From positions 1 to 64,000 of the forward strand of contig JAJQCF010000002.1 of the NCBI GenBank assembly GCA_021202845.1: a DNA stretch of 64,000 bases. The letters run 5' to 3'. Each line of letters starts with the position of its first letter. Positions within the stretch are counted from its first letter, which is position 1. The notes beneath the pieces are model-generated. The model had not been told where the DNA came from. It saw only the letters and a program-made list of their open reading frames with translations, and ran no database searches. Shown here in pieces: positions 1 to 8,789 of the stretch. This DNA is from Oscillospiraceae bacterium (lineage in GTDB: Bacteria; Bacillota; Clostridia; Oscillospirales; Oscillospiraceae). Made by a program: the position numbers and the translations under genes.

Positions 1-3000
1 TGTCGCTCGTGCCGGTGGTGATGCCATATTCCAGCGCCCACGCTATGGCGTCGGTGTAGTAGGCGTCGTCCTCCACGTCAGTCATGGCTGTAACCGCCGC
101 CGCGGCTTCTTCTCCGGTCATCACGGCCTCGGCGGTAACCTCAATAGGCGTGGTATTGAAGGCAGTGTCGGTCACATCCGTGACAGTGGTTGTGGTGGTT
201 GTGGTGGTTGTGGTGGTTGTCGTCGTACCTGAGGAGCTGCTGCCGCCGCCGGAGCTGGTGGAGGCAATCGTCACGGTGGTGCCGGAGGTGCTTACCGCGC
301 TGTCTACAGTAGAACCGTCGGACTTGCCCGCAACCTTGCCCACGCTGGTGCTGCTCGTTCCGGCCTTGATGGTCGTGTTTTCTACCTTGCAGGTGCTGTC
401 AACGGTGTAGACGGTGTCGGAGCCGTAGTACGCCGCGTACTCATCAAAGTAGAAGCCTCCGCCAATCATGCCGCCCACTCTGTAAGCGTTTTTGCCGACG
501 GTTATGCTGCTGTTTGTAACCGCGCAGCCGCTCACCTCGGTCGGGCTTTCGCTGCTGCCCGTGCCGGTGTAGCCGACCAGGCCGCCGACAAGCTGGATGT
601 TGTTGCCCGCCGTGATTGTCACGCCGTCCACTGCGCAGTCTGTCACGCTCTCCGAAGCCATTGCGCAGCCGGAGAGCCCGCCGATGCCAAAAGCATAGGT
701 GCAGTCGCCGCTCAGGGTGAGGCTGCTGTCGCTTACGGTGCAGTTGGAGATGGTGCAGCCCTCCAGCCCGCCGCCTAAAAGACCGAGGTCGTGGACGTTG
801 CCGCCAATGACAGCTGCGCCGTCAATGGTTTGCGCGGTCATTGTCACGCCGCTCACGGTGCAGCCCGTAACCGCCGCGTCCATGCCGCCGCCTATGATGC
901 CTCCCACCATGTTTGCCGCGCCGTAGGTTTCGCCGCCGACAGCGGATATGACGGAGTTTTTAAGCGTTACGTCTGAAACGGTAGAACCGGCAGCCGCGTA
1001 GCCGACCACAGCAGAGCCCATGAATGTGCCGGAAATATTCGCGCCGTCCAGCACCAAGCTCTTTACCGTTCCGCCGTCCGACACACAGCCGAACAGACCG
1101 AACACGGCCTCCTGCTCAATGGTCAGGTTGGAAACGGTGTAACCCTGCCCGTCAAAAACGCCGGTAAAAGCGTACTGACTGTCAGGCGTTTCGCCGTCCT
1201 CAAGCGGCACAAACGTGCCAATCGGCTCCCAGCTCGAATAAGCGCTCAGGTCGATGTCGTTCATCAGGACATAATGTGCGGCGAGGTCGCTGCGCACGGC
1301 GTCCAGTTCCTCGGCGGTATAAATCCGATAGGGGTCCTCTGCGGTTCCGCTGCCTTGGAGAGCTGCGGCAAACGTGACAGTTCCGTCAGCTGCCGCCCAC
1401 TCGCGCAGCTCTATTTCGGAACTCAGCGAAGTGCTCCAGTTGGAGGACAACAGGCCTTTTGCTGTGTCCAGAAGCTCTGTGTTTTCAAGGTTGGCGTTGA
1501 GCTTTGCCGCCAGCTCGTCGGCAGAAAGCGAGCTGTAGTCCTCGACGCCCTCGATAACGCCGCAGCCGTCGGTCTCGGACGTTACCTCGGTGCCGACCGC
1601 GCTCTTTTCGGCAACATCGCTGCCGCCGCTCTGCTGGGTTTGGGAGGCGTCGTAGTAGCTGTTGTAAATGGCGGCAATGCCGGTGTTCCTGCCTGCCAGT
1701 CCGCCTACGTCGCCGGTGCTGGAGGCGGCAATGAGCGCGACGCTGGTGTAGCAGTTGTAGACAACGCCGGATTGGAAGCCGCTCAAGCCGCCGATTGCGA
1801 CCTTGTTGACGGGACCGGATGCGGTTATGGAGCCTTCGGCATAGTTGTTTATCATTCCGCAGCGCGCGGGCATGGCGGCCAGCCCTCCCGCGTAGACCCA
1901 AGCGGAGTCGGAAACGGCGGAAATAGTCACGTCGGCGTGGCTGTTTGTCAGGCTGCCGCGGATTGCCTGCCCCAAAATGCCTCCGGCATACGCCGCGCCG
2001 GAATTGGTGTGGACGGTGATAGTGCCGCTTACATCAATGCCGTCAAGATAACCTGTGGCGTCGCTCTGGTCCATAGCCGCGGCAAGACCTCCGACGTAAA
2101 CGCGGCCGTTATCCGTTCTGCTGACGGTGATAGAGTAATCCGCAAGAGTGAGGTTTTTGACCGTGCCGCCATTGATATAGGCAAACAGTCCCGCGTACTG
2201 GCCGGTGTACGGCGTTTCCTCGCTGCCGATTGTCATGCCGGAAATCGTGTGTCCGCAGCCGTCAAAGCAGCCGGAGAACCACCATATGTTTCCGCCTCCG
2301 GCCGGCGTCCACTCACTTGTCAGGGCAATGTCCGCGCCGAGGGTTATGTACTTGCCGGAATAATCCTCGTCCTCGTTGATTTGGTTGACGAAGGCGCGGA
2401 GCTGTTCTTCGGTTTCAATAACCCACGGGTCGCTCTCCGTACCTGTTCCCGAGGCGAACAGAGCGTCGGTTGCAACGCCATAGCCGGAGTAGTCGGGAAT
2501 TTCCGCTTTTTCCAGCGCCGTGGTGAGCGCCTGCTTGAAAGCGCCGTCAGTCAAGTCGTCAGCGGTTGTTTCTCCGGCGATAACAGCGTTAATCTCGGCA
2601 CTGTAATCGCCCGTTCCATCAACAACTTCAATGGCCGTTACAGCGTTTCCGCTGCCGACAGTAACCTTCAATATAAGGCTGGCGTCGTCGCTTCTGCCGT
2701 AGAAGTCTCCAGTGTAGTAGACCTCGTCGGGCAGCAGCTCGGCAATCGCGTCGTCTGTTGTGCTGTCATAGGTGACAGCAGCCGTTTCGGAGCCGAGGAC
2801 AACCGGGAGCGCGGAGGCGCTGTCCGTGTTTGCTGTCCACTGCTTCAGAGATTTTGCAAGCGTTTCACTGCCCGTCCAGTGGCCTGACTGCCGTCCTCCG
2901 GCGGTGAGGTCAACATTGAGTGCCGCAAAGTTTGCGTTGAGCTTGCCGAGCAGTGTCCCGTCCGACATTTCGGCGGCGGACAGCCCCTCCACATTGAGAC

Positions 3001-5752
3001 TTACGCTGCCTGTATACGGCTCGCCCTCATCGTTTATGCCGGGGCCGACGCTCCAGCCGATGGCCACTGCGGGGCTGATAGCAATGCGGTCGGCGGTCTT
3101 GTCGTCAGTCACGAGCGTTGCCGCCGTGCTGTAATAGCTCTGGAACGTATCGGCAATTCCCGTTGCCCAGCCCGCCAAAACGCCGACATAGCTCGTGTAG
3201 CAGTCGGCAATGACCGTGGCGTTGGAGTAGCAGTTGACAATGGTACCCGCGTGTACTCCGGCAATGCCGCCAAGCGCGGGAGCGCCCTCCGCGTCGCGGT
3301 CAGCCGTGCCGGTGATGTTTCCGGCGGAATAGCAGTTGGCAATCAGCCCGCGATTTTGCAGACCGCAGATGCCGCCCGCTTCGGCGATGCCGCCAACGGC
3401 TTCGGCACGCACATCAGCCGTGGAGCAGGAGTTGATAATTTTCTGCTTGTACACATAGCCGCCGATGCCGCCGACGTAGATGTTCGCGCTGTCGTGGCTT
3501 GTGGTTCCCTCAATAGTGCCGCTGACGGTTACGCCGTCCACAAGCGACTGAATGATGTAGCCCGCCAGTCCTGACACATAAATTGTCTGTACGCCGCTGA
3601 CATAGACGGCAACATCCAAGTTCAGGTCGCGCACTTCCGCATTTGCCTCCAGTACGCCGAACAGTCCGAAATACATTGTTGCGCCGGAGCCGCCGGGGTC
3701 TGCGTACGGAGATTCCGCAGAGCCGATTTGCAGGCCGGAAATGGTGTAGCCTTGACCGTCGAAGCAGCCGTTAAACGCATACATACCCTCACCGACAGGA
3801 GTCCAGTCGCCGCCGGTCAGCGCAATGTCGTTCCCGAGCTGAATGTATATTCCCGAGTAGTCCAAATTCGCGGTGAGGGAAACCGCGAACGCGCGCAGCT
3901 GTTCTTCAGTCTTGATGATATAAGGGTCATCCTCTGTTCCGCTGCCGCTGGCAAAAATGCTGTCCTCTACCTCGGAGGATGCCCACAGCGCGCCGCTGAG
4001 AACAACAATTCCGCCAGAAAGCGTCCAGTCGTAAAACTCGCTGTTTACTGCCTCTATCCGGGCGTCAAAATCGCAGCCGGTAAGACTGGAAGCATTTGTT
4101 TCGACAAGCGAGGAGAACGCGGACAGCTTGGCGGCCGTCAGGTTGCCGGAGAGCAGCGACGCAAAGTCGCTTGTGCCCAGCTCTGCCGCTGTGACTTCGC
4201 AGGAACTTGCGGCGCTGCTGCCGTTGTTTCCTACCGCGTCAATGGAGCTGCCGCTGCTGTAGTAGCAGCTGTAAGCCAGCGTTGCCGCCGCAAAATTTCC
4301 GGCAAAAGCGCCGATATTGGTCTGCGACTGCTCCGCCGTAACGGTGGCCGCTGTGCAGCAGTTATAAATCATGCCGTTGGCGCCGCCCACAAGACCGCCG
4401 ACGTTGTTGCTTGCGCTGGCGGAGCTGTCAGATGTCACACTGCCATAGCTGGCGCTGTTTATCAGCAGACCCTTTACGCTCTCAAAGCCGATTAAGCCGC
4501 CGACGTTGGCCTGTTTGCTGCCGGTTGCCGCTGAGACGTTCACATCCGCGCTGCAGCTCGACACCGTGATATATTGATTGGAGAATCCGGCCAAGCCGCC
4601 GACCATTGCAATCGCGCTTCCGTTCGTGTTGACCGAAATGACGCCGGATACATGGCAGTTGTCAAGAATTGTTTGAGTGCTGCCGGAGCTGTCCGCTTTC
4701 ATAAATGCCACAAGCGCGCCCGCGTAAGCTGCGGAGGCGGGCTCGGTGTAAATGCTCACACTTTCCAGCGTGATGTTGCGTATAACGGTTCCGGAGGCAA
4801 CATATCCAAAAAGCCCCGCATACTGCGCCGCGGAGGGAGCAGACGAAGTGCCTATGCTCAGACCAGAAATCGTATATCCGCCGCCGTCGAACGTACCGGC
4901 AAACATATTGGTGTTGTCTCCGATAGGCGTCCACTCAGCAGTCAGCTCAATGTCCGCCGTTAATTCAATGTACTGTCCCTCGTAGCTTGTGCCGTCGGCA
5001 ACCTGAGCTTGCAGATAGAGCAGGCCGGCCTCGCTGGAAACAAGATAGGGGTCGCTTTCCGTGCCGCTGCCGCCGGAGAAGCCGGCGACCGCCTTGCTAA
5101 GCGCGTCGGCCACCGCCGCCTTGATTCCCTTGGAACTGTATGTAGCGCCGGAGACGGAGTCCACCTCCGTTGACTGCGCGCTGATAATGCTCTCGTAAAG
5201 GGCGACGGCTTTTTCCCAAAAAGACGTTGTTTGGCTTGAAGCGTCAACCGTTTCGATGTTGGTGATTTTACCGTTTTCAATTGTAACCTCCACGGTCACG
5301 ATACCGTTATTGTAGCCGGTGCCGCTGCCCGTGTAGGTGCCGTCGGTATAGTTAGTGCCCGTTTCCTCACTTTCCGCGGAAACAGACATGACCATGACGG
5401 CGGCTTCCTCTGCGTCCTCGCCCTCGGACGTGTTCTCTTCATCCTCGGCAGTGCTTTCCTCGTCCTCGGCAGTGCCGTCCTCATTTTCGGCGGCGCTGTC
5501 CTCGGACGGCTGCGTCTCGTCTGCCGCTGCGTTTTCGTCGGCTGCTGCTTCTTCGGCCGGATAATCGCCGTCGTCAGCGGTTTCGCCTTCGTTTCCGTCA
5601 GACTGCGATGCCTGAACCTCTGCGACAGCGCTTTCGGCCGCCTCGCCGCTGTCGTCAGCCGCAAGCGCCGTGGCCGACATTACGGAGAAAACCAAGGCTG
5701 CGGCCAAGGTTAGGGACAGCAGACGGTTTGTGAAGCTCTTTGTTTTTTTCAC
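1..5752 (-). CDS. Giant SLH-anchored FMN-binding/GLUG-repeat surface protein (C-terminus beyond window)
   Basis: The reading frame is open on the minus strand from a GTG at 5752 (preceded by GGAGG) to the window edge, at least 1917 residues. A signal peptide (KKTKSFTNRLLSLTLAAAL, ending near ALAA) is followed by an acidic Ala/Glu/Asp-rich stretch. An FMN_bind domain follows at about residues 135-222, beginning DGTYTGSGTGYNNG and containing DSVSGATYSS. Thr204 in that motif fits the ApbE flavinylation site. Four large blocks come next, each starting GSGTExDPY and containing the GLUG-like signature WxPIG...FxGxFDGxGYTISGL...AGLFG. A Ser/Gly and 13-Thr linker (about residue 1842) leads into the start of an SLH domain (TDVEDDAYYTDAIAWALEYG) at the edge. 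I infer a cell-wall protein carrying covalent flavin, possibly for extracellular electron transfer or as a reductase. The substrate cannot be seen. Later inter-block segments look like degenerate FMN_bind-like modules without the SGAT motif. Confidence 0.88.
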   Translation of the reverse strand, partial: MKKTKSFTNRLLSLTLAAALVFSVMSATALAADDSGEAAESAVAEVQASQSDGNEGETADDGDYPAEEAAADENAAADETQPSEDSAAENEDGTAEDEESTAEDEENTSEGEDAEEAAVMVMSVSAESEETGTNYTDGTYTGSGTGYNNGIVTVEVTIENGKITNIETVDASSQTTSFWEKAVALYESIISAQSTEVDSVSGATYSSKGIKAAVADALSKAVAGFSGGSGTESDPYLVSSEAGLLYLQAQVADGTSYEGQYIELTADIELTAEWTPIGDNTNMFAGTFDGGGYTISGLSIGTSSAPSAAQYAGLFGYVASGTVIRNITLESVSIYTEPASAAYAGALVAFMKADSSGSTQTILDNCHVSGVISVNTNGSAIAMVGGLAGFSNQYITVSSCSADVNVSAATGSKQANVGGLIGFESVKGLLINSASYGSVTSDSSASASNNVGGLVGGANGMIYNCCTAATVTAEQSQTNIGAFAGNFAAATLAYSCYYSSGSSIDAVGNNGSSAASSCEVTAAELGTSDFASLLSGNLTAAKLSAFSSLVETNASSLTGCDFDARIEAVNSEFYDWTLSGGIVVLSGALWASSEVEDSIFASGSGTEDDPYIIKTEEQLRAFAVSLTANLDYSGIYIQLGNDIALTGGDWTPVGEGMYAFNGCFDGQGYTISGLQIGSAESPYADPGGSGATMYFGLFGVLEANAEVRDLNLDVAVYVSGVQTIYVSGLAGYIIQSLVDGVTVSGTIEGTTSHDSANIYVGGIGGYVYKQKIINSCSTADVRAEAVGGIAEAGGICGLQNRGLIANCYSAGNITGTADRDAEGAPALGGIAGVHAGTIVNCYSNATVIADCYTSYVGVLAGWATGIADTFQSYYSTAATLVTDDKTADRIAISPAVAIGWSVGPGINDEGEPYTGSVSLNVEGLSAAEMSDGTLLGKLNANFAALNVDLTAGGRQSGHWTGSETLAKSLKQWTANTDSASALPVVLGSETAAVTYDSTTDDAIAELLPDEVYYTGDFYGRSDDASLILKVTVGSGNAVTAIEVVDGTGDYSAEINAVIAGETTADDLTDGAFKQALTTALEKAEIPDYSGYGVATDALFASGTGTESDPWVIETEEQLRAFVNQINEDEDYSGKYITLGADIALTSEWTPAGGGNIWWFSGCFDGCGHTISGMTIGSEETPYTGQYAGLFAYINGGTVKNLTLADYSITVSRTDNGRVYVGGLAAAMDQSDATGYLDGIDVSGTITVHTNSGAAYAGGILGQAIRGSLTNSHADVTISAVSDSAWVYAGGLAAMPARCGMINNYAEGSITASGPVNKVAIGGLSGFQSGVVYNCYTSVALIAASSTGDVGGLAGRNTGIAAIYNSYYDASQTQQSGGSDVAEKSAVGTEVTSETDGCGVIEGVEDYSSLSADELAAKLNANLENTELLDTAKGLLSSNWSTSLSSEIELREWAAADGTVTFAAALQGSGTAEDPYRIYTAEELDAVRSDLAAHYVLMNDIDLSAYSSWEPIGTFVPLEDGETPDSQYAFTGVFDGQGYTVSNLTIEQEAVFGLFGCVSDGGTVKSLVLDGANISGTFMGSAVVGYAAAGSTVSDVTLKNSVISAVGGETYGAANMVGGIIGGGMDAAVTGCTVSGVTMTAQTIDGAAVIGGNVHDLGLLGGGLEGCTISNCTVSDSSLTLSGDCTYAFGIGGLSGCAMASESVTDCAVDGVTITAGNNIQLVGGLVGYTGTGSSESPTEVSGCAVTNSSITVGKNAYRVGGMIGGGFYFDEYAAYYGSDTVYTVDSTCKVENTTIKAGTSSTSVGKVAGKSDGSTVDSAVSTSGTTVTIASTSSGGGSSSSGTTTTTTTTTTTTTTVTDVTDTAFNTTPIEVTAEAVMTGEEAAAAVTAMTDVEDDAYYTDAIAWALEYGITTGTSD
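181..233 (-). repeat. 9-bp tandem repeat encoding the poly-Thr linker
   Basis: A short GGTTGTGGT array, read on the minus strand as ACC/ACA/ACG codons, encodes about 13 consecutive threonines after an SGGGSSSSG segment. It is an in-frame low-complexity linker just before the SLH region, not a CRISPR or mobile element. Such arrays can vary in copy number. Confidence 0.8.
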
Positions 5753-5792
5753 TGAATATGCCTCCTTCGTTTTTGTGGATTTGTTCGCACAT

Positions 5793-5810
5793 AGTTAGAA
5801 AAAGCTAACT
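5793..5810. promoter_or_regulatory. Inverted repeat AGTTAG-n6-CTAACT in the 5' leader
   Basis: A perfect 6+6 inverted repeat lies about 40 bp upstream of the GTG of the giant surface protein. Its half-site TTAG/CTAA resembles those bound by DtxR/IdeR-family iron repressors. The similarity is visible; the regulator is inferred. Confidence 0.5.
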
Positions 5811-5858
5811 TATGCGCAAAAAAATTTGCCGTATATTTTCCTTATACCTCCTTACCAA

Positions 5859-5884
5859 TTAGTTTGCTTGAACTAACCTAACGC
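5859..5884. promoter_or_regulatory. DtxR/IdeR-like operator over the start of transcription
   Basis: TTAGTT-n6-AACTAA is a perfect inverted repeat at 5859-5876. On the minus strand the sequence entering it reads TTAGGTTAG, identical to one half of the IdeR consensus TTAGGTTAG-n-CTAACCTAA. The site sits just downstream of the -10 box, where a repressor would block initiation. Iron control is an inference. Confidence 0.5.
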
Positions 5885-5889
5885 AGCAA

Positions 5890-5918
5890 AGTATAGCACA
5901 CGCCGCTTAATAAGTCAA
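5890..5918 (-). promoter_or_regulatory. Sigma-A promoter of the giant surface protein
   Basis: On the minus strand TTGACT (5913-5918) and TATACT (5890-5895) are separated by exactly 17 bp. The start of transcription would fall near 5883, giving a leader of about 130 nt that contains both inverted repeats. Confidence 0.8.
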
Positions 5919-5972
5919 TGGCTGAACGGAAATTTTTTAATTCGATTTTCAATCTGCGCGCTTTTTTCCGCC

Positions 5973-6001
5973 TTTACAAATCCGAGCGCTGGTGATACAA
6001 T
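5973..6001 (+). promoter_or_regulatory. Promoter of iorAB
   Basis: TTTACA (5973-5978), a 17-bp spacer and TACAAT (5996-6001) lie 39 bp before the iorA ATG. The promoter is divergent from that of the giant surface protein, about 55 bp away. Confidence 0.7.
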
Positions 6002-6039
6002 CTTTGTGAAAGATTAAAAACCGTAAGGACTTGAAGACT

Positions 6040-7779
6040 ATGAAAAAAATAATGCTGGGCAATGAGGCTGCGGCGAGGGGGCTTTGGGAGGCCGGGTGCA
6101 TGTTTGCATCGTCTTACCCGGGCACTCCAAGCACGGAGATAACAGAAAATTTGGCGAAATTTGATGAGGTTTGCTGCGAGTGGGCGCCTAACGAGAAGGT
6201 CGCGGTTGAGGCCGCGTTCGGCGCGTCGCTCGCCGGTGTGCGCTCGTTTGCCGCCATGAAGCACGTCGGGCTGAACGTGGCGGCCGACCCGCTTTTCACT
6301 ATCTCCTACACGGGTGTCAACGCGGGAATGATAATCGCCGTGGCGGACGACCCCGCCATGCACTCCAGCCAGAACGAGCAGGACTCCCGCCACTACGCCA
6401 TAGCGGCCAAGCTGCCCATGGTCGAGCCCGCCGACTCCGGCGAGTGCCTCGGGTTTATGAAGGCGGCCTACGAGCTGTCGGAAAAGTTCGACACGCCGGT
6501 GCTCTTCCGCACCTGCACGCGCATCGCTCACTCGCAGAGCATTGTGGAAACGGGCGAGCGCGCGGAAAAGCCGCGTGTGGAGTACAAAAAGAACGCCGCC
6601 AAGTACATAATGATGCCCGCCTACTCAACAAAGCGTCACCCCGTGGTGGAGCAGCGCACACAGGCGCTGCGCGACTGGGCGGAGAGCTGCCCGCTCAACC
6701 GTGTGGAAATGGGCGGCACAAAGCTCGGCATTATAGCCTCCGGCGCGGCCTACCAGTACGCCAAGGAGGTGCTGGGCGCGGAGGCCAGCTACCTCAAGCT
6801 CGGCCTTGTGAACCCCCTGCCGGAGAAGCTGATACGCGACTTTGCCTCCCGTGTGGAGCGGCTTATAGTCGTGGAGGAGCTTGACCCCATTATCGAGACG
6901 CACTGCCGCGCAATGGGTCTGGCAGTAGAGGGCAAGAGCCTTTTCCCCACGTGCGGAGAATTTTCGCAGAATTTAGTGGCCGAGGCGCTGGGCAGGGAGG
7001 TGCCGAGCGGGACGGAGCTGCCTTTGGAAATACCGGCCCGCCCGCCGGTGCTCTGCTCCGGCTGCCCCCACCGCGGGCTTTTCCACGTGCTGCACCAGAA
7101 CCGCTGCACGGTCATCGGCGACATCGGCTGCTACACTTTAGGCGCGGTCGAGCCGCTCAGCTCAATCGACTCCACAATCTGCATGGGCGCTTCGGTGAGC
7201 GGCCTGCACGGCTTCAATAAGGCGCTCGGCGAGGCCGGAGAAAAGCACACGGTCGCCGTTATCGGGGACTCGACGTTCATGCACTCCGGCATCACGGGGC
7301 TTGTGGACATCGCCTATAACCAATCCAACTCGACCGTTATTATCCTTGACAACTCCATCACCGGCATGACCGGCCACCAGCAGAACCCCACCACCGGCTA
7401 TAATATCAAGGGCGACCCCGCGGGCAAGGTGGATTTGGAGGCGCTGTGCCGCGCCGTCGGCATAAACCGCGTGCGTGTTGTTGACCCATACAATATAAAA
7501 GAGTGCTCCGCCGCGCTGCGGGAGGAGCTGGCCGCGCCGGAGCCCTCGGTCATCATATCCCGCCGCCCCTGCGTACTGCTGAAATATGTCAAGACAAACC
7601 CGCCGCTGCGCGTGAACGCGGAAAAGTGCATAGGCTGCCGCGCGTGTATGCGCATAGGCTGCCCGTCGCTGAGCTTCCGCGACGGCAAGGCCAAGGTGGA
7701 CGAGAGTATGTGCGTGGGCTGCGGCGTCTGTACGCAGCTGTGCGCCTCGAAGGCGTTTGAGGGAGGTGCCGCGGAATGA
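6040..7779 (+). CDS. iorA: Indolepyruvate:ferredoxin oxidoreductase, alpha subunit
   Basis: 579 residues. IOR oxidatively decarboxylates aryl pyruvates (from Trp, Phe, Tyr transamination) to aryl-acetyl-CoA, passing electrons to ferredoxin. The N-terminal pyrimidine-binding region has the typical SSYPGTPSTEITE; the ThDP-binding part has GDIGCYTLG (about residue 359) and GDSTFMHSGI (about 408). The C-terminus carries two 4Fe-4S motifs, CIGCRACMRIGCP and CVGCGVCTQLC (about 529-575). I chose ATG 6040, ten bases after AAGGA, over the TTG at 6031, which abuts the ribosome site. It overlaps iorB by four bases (ATGA), so the two are translationally coupled. Length and architecture are normal for IorA. 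Confidence 0.95.
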   Translation: MKKIMLGNEAAARGLWEAGCMFASSYPGTPSTEITENLAKFDEVCCEWAPNEKVAVEAAFGASLAGVRSFAAMKHVGLNVAADPLFTISYTGVNAGMIIAVADDPAMHSSQNEQDSRHYAIAAKLPMVEPADSGECLGFMKAAYELSEKFDTPVLFRTCTRIAHSQSIVETGERAEKPRVEYKKNAAKYIMMPAYSTKRHPVVEQRTQALRDWAESCPLNRVEMGGTKLGIIASGAAYQYAKEVLGAEASYLKLGLVNPLPEKLIRDFASRVERLIVVEELDPIIETHCRAMGLAVEGKSLFPTCGEFSQNLVAEALGREVPSGTELPLEIPARPPVLCSGCPHRGLFHVLHQNRCTVIGDIGCYTLGAVEPLSSIDSTICMGASVSGLHGFNKALGEAGEKHTVAVIGDSTFMHSGITGLVDIAYNQSNSTVIILDNSITGMTGHQQNPTTGYNIKGDPAGKVDLEALCRAVGINRVRVVDPYNIKECSAALREELAAPEPSVIISRRPCVLLKYVKTNPPLRVNAEKCIGCRACMRIGCPSLSFRDGKAKVDESMCVGCGVCTQLCASKAFEGGAAE

Positions 7780-8348
7780 AAAGCATGAACATTATGATTG
7801 TCGGCGTCGGCGGCCAAGGCTCGCTGCTGGCGAGCAAGGTTTTGGGGCGTATACTGATGAACGCGGGCTACGATGTCAAAGTCTCCGAGGTACACGGCAT
7901 GAGCCAGCGCGGCGGCAGCGTTGTCACGTTTGTCCGCTGCGGCGATAGCGTCGCCTCTCCGGTGATAGACCGCGGGCAGGCGGACTACATCGTCTCTTTC
8001 GAGCTGCTGGAGGCCGCGCGCTGGCTGCCTTGGCTGCGCAAGGGCGGCAAGGTGGTTTCCAACAGCCAGCAGATTGACCCCATGCCGGTCATCACAGGCG
8101 CAAAGGACTACCCGAGCGACCTCGCCGAGCAAATGGCCGCCGCGGGCGTGGACGCCGACATATTCGACGCCTTCTCCGTGGCGGAGAGCGCGGGCAGCTC
8201 CAAGGCCGTGAACATCGCGCTCATGGGGCATCTGTCCAAGTATTTCCCGTTTTCCGACGACGACTGGCAGCGCGCGCTGTCCGAGTGCGTCCCGCCGAAG
8301 TTCTTAGAGCTGAACAAGCGCGCCTTCGCACTGGGCAGAGAGGCATAA
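7776..8348 (+). CDS. iorB: Indolepyruvate:ferredoxin oxidoreductase, beta subunit
   Basis: 190 residues, the gamma-domain subunit of the 2-oxoacid:ferredoxin oxidoreductase family. It begins MNIMIVGVGGQGSLLASKVLG and carries EVHGMSQRGGSVVTFVR, both hallmarks of IorB. It pairs with the alpha subunit to form the cytoplasmic heterodimer used in amino acid fermentation. No terminator is visible after it. The lysine operon promoter starts 27 bp downstream. Confidence 0.95.
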   Translation: MKSMNIMIVGVGGQGSLLASKVLGRILMNAGYDVKVSEVHGMSQRGGSVVTFVRCGDSVASPVIDRGQADYIVSFELLEAARWLPWLRKGGKVVSNSQQIDPMPVITGAKDYPSDLAEQMAAAGVDADIFDAFSVAESAGSSKAVNIALMGHLSKYFPFSDDDWQRALSECVPPKFLELNKRAFALGREA

Positions 8349-8374
8349 AATTTCACATCTGCGCCAAATTAGTC

Positions 8375-8403
8375 TTTACATTGGCATAGATTCATGCTAC
8401 AAT
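8375..8403 (+). promoter_or_regulatory. Promoter of the lysine biosynthesis operon
   Basis: TTTACA (8375-8380), a 17-bp spacer and TACAAT (8398-8403) stand about 25 bp before the riboswitch. Confidence 0.75.
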
Positions 8404-8426
8404 ACAGTATAATTAAACACCTCAAT

Positions 8427-8618
8427 GAGTATAGAGGCGCGGTTTGCTATGAGTAGCGCGCGGCGGATAAGGCTTTATCGCAGAAGCCGTTGCTGTGGGT
8501 GAAAGGAGCGGCCGCCGAAGCGGGTCGAGGCGAAAGACCCCGCTGGGGCTGCGGAGAATATCCGCAGGACTGTCGCGTGCGCGGAGAGCTTATTCTTTGC
8601 GGAGGCGGAGCGCTATGC
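8427..8618 (+). ncRNA. Lysine riboswitch (L box)
   Basis: The conserved L-box core is readable in order: AGAGGCGC, GAGTA, GTGGGTGAAAGG, GCCGAAGCGGG, GCTGGGG, GGACTGTCGCG and GCGGAGAGCTTA, closed by an ATAG/CTAT pairing. These match the five-helix junction of the lysine aptamer. It sits in the leader of dapA, whose operon makes lysine. A rho-independent terminator follows, so lysine binding should end transcription prematurely. Confidence 0.93.
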
Positions 8619-8668
8619 AGAATTGTCAGCTTTGCGGGCCAAAGGCTCCATGCTTTGAATTTTGACAG

Positions 8669-8697
8669 CCGACGCCGATGTGCGTCGGCGTTTTTTC
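8669..8697 (+). terminator. Riboswitch-controlled terminator before dapA
   Basis: ACGCCGA (8672-8678) pairs with TCGGCGT (8685-8691), followed by a run of six T. It lies between aptamer and dapA, as expected for the expression platform. Confidence 0.88.
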
Positions 8698-8789
8698 GCT
8701 CCAATCCTCTGAAATTCCGACCTCTTTCGGGTCGGTGGCAGCTCCGCGAGGGAACCAAATCAGAAAATTTCAGAAAGGGGAACAAAACC

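Noticed and set aside
181-233. Short repeats as a CRISPR array
   Set aside because: Units are 9 bp, contiguous, without spacers, and encode threonine codons in frame.
1274-2887. A 537-codon open frame on the plus strand
   Set aside because: It is antisense to the giant surface protein, has no ribosome site, and its low-complexity Gly/Val/Ala product is typical of a shadow of GC-rich repeat coding DNA.
8490-8789. N-terminal extension of dapA by 100 codons
   Set aside because: The extension reads through the lysine riboswitch and its terminator; ATG 8790 has a ribosome site and gives the normal DapA length.
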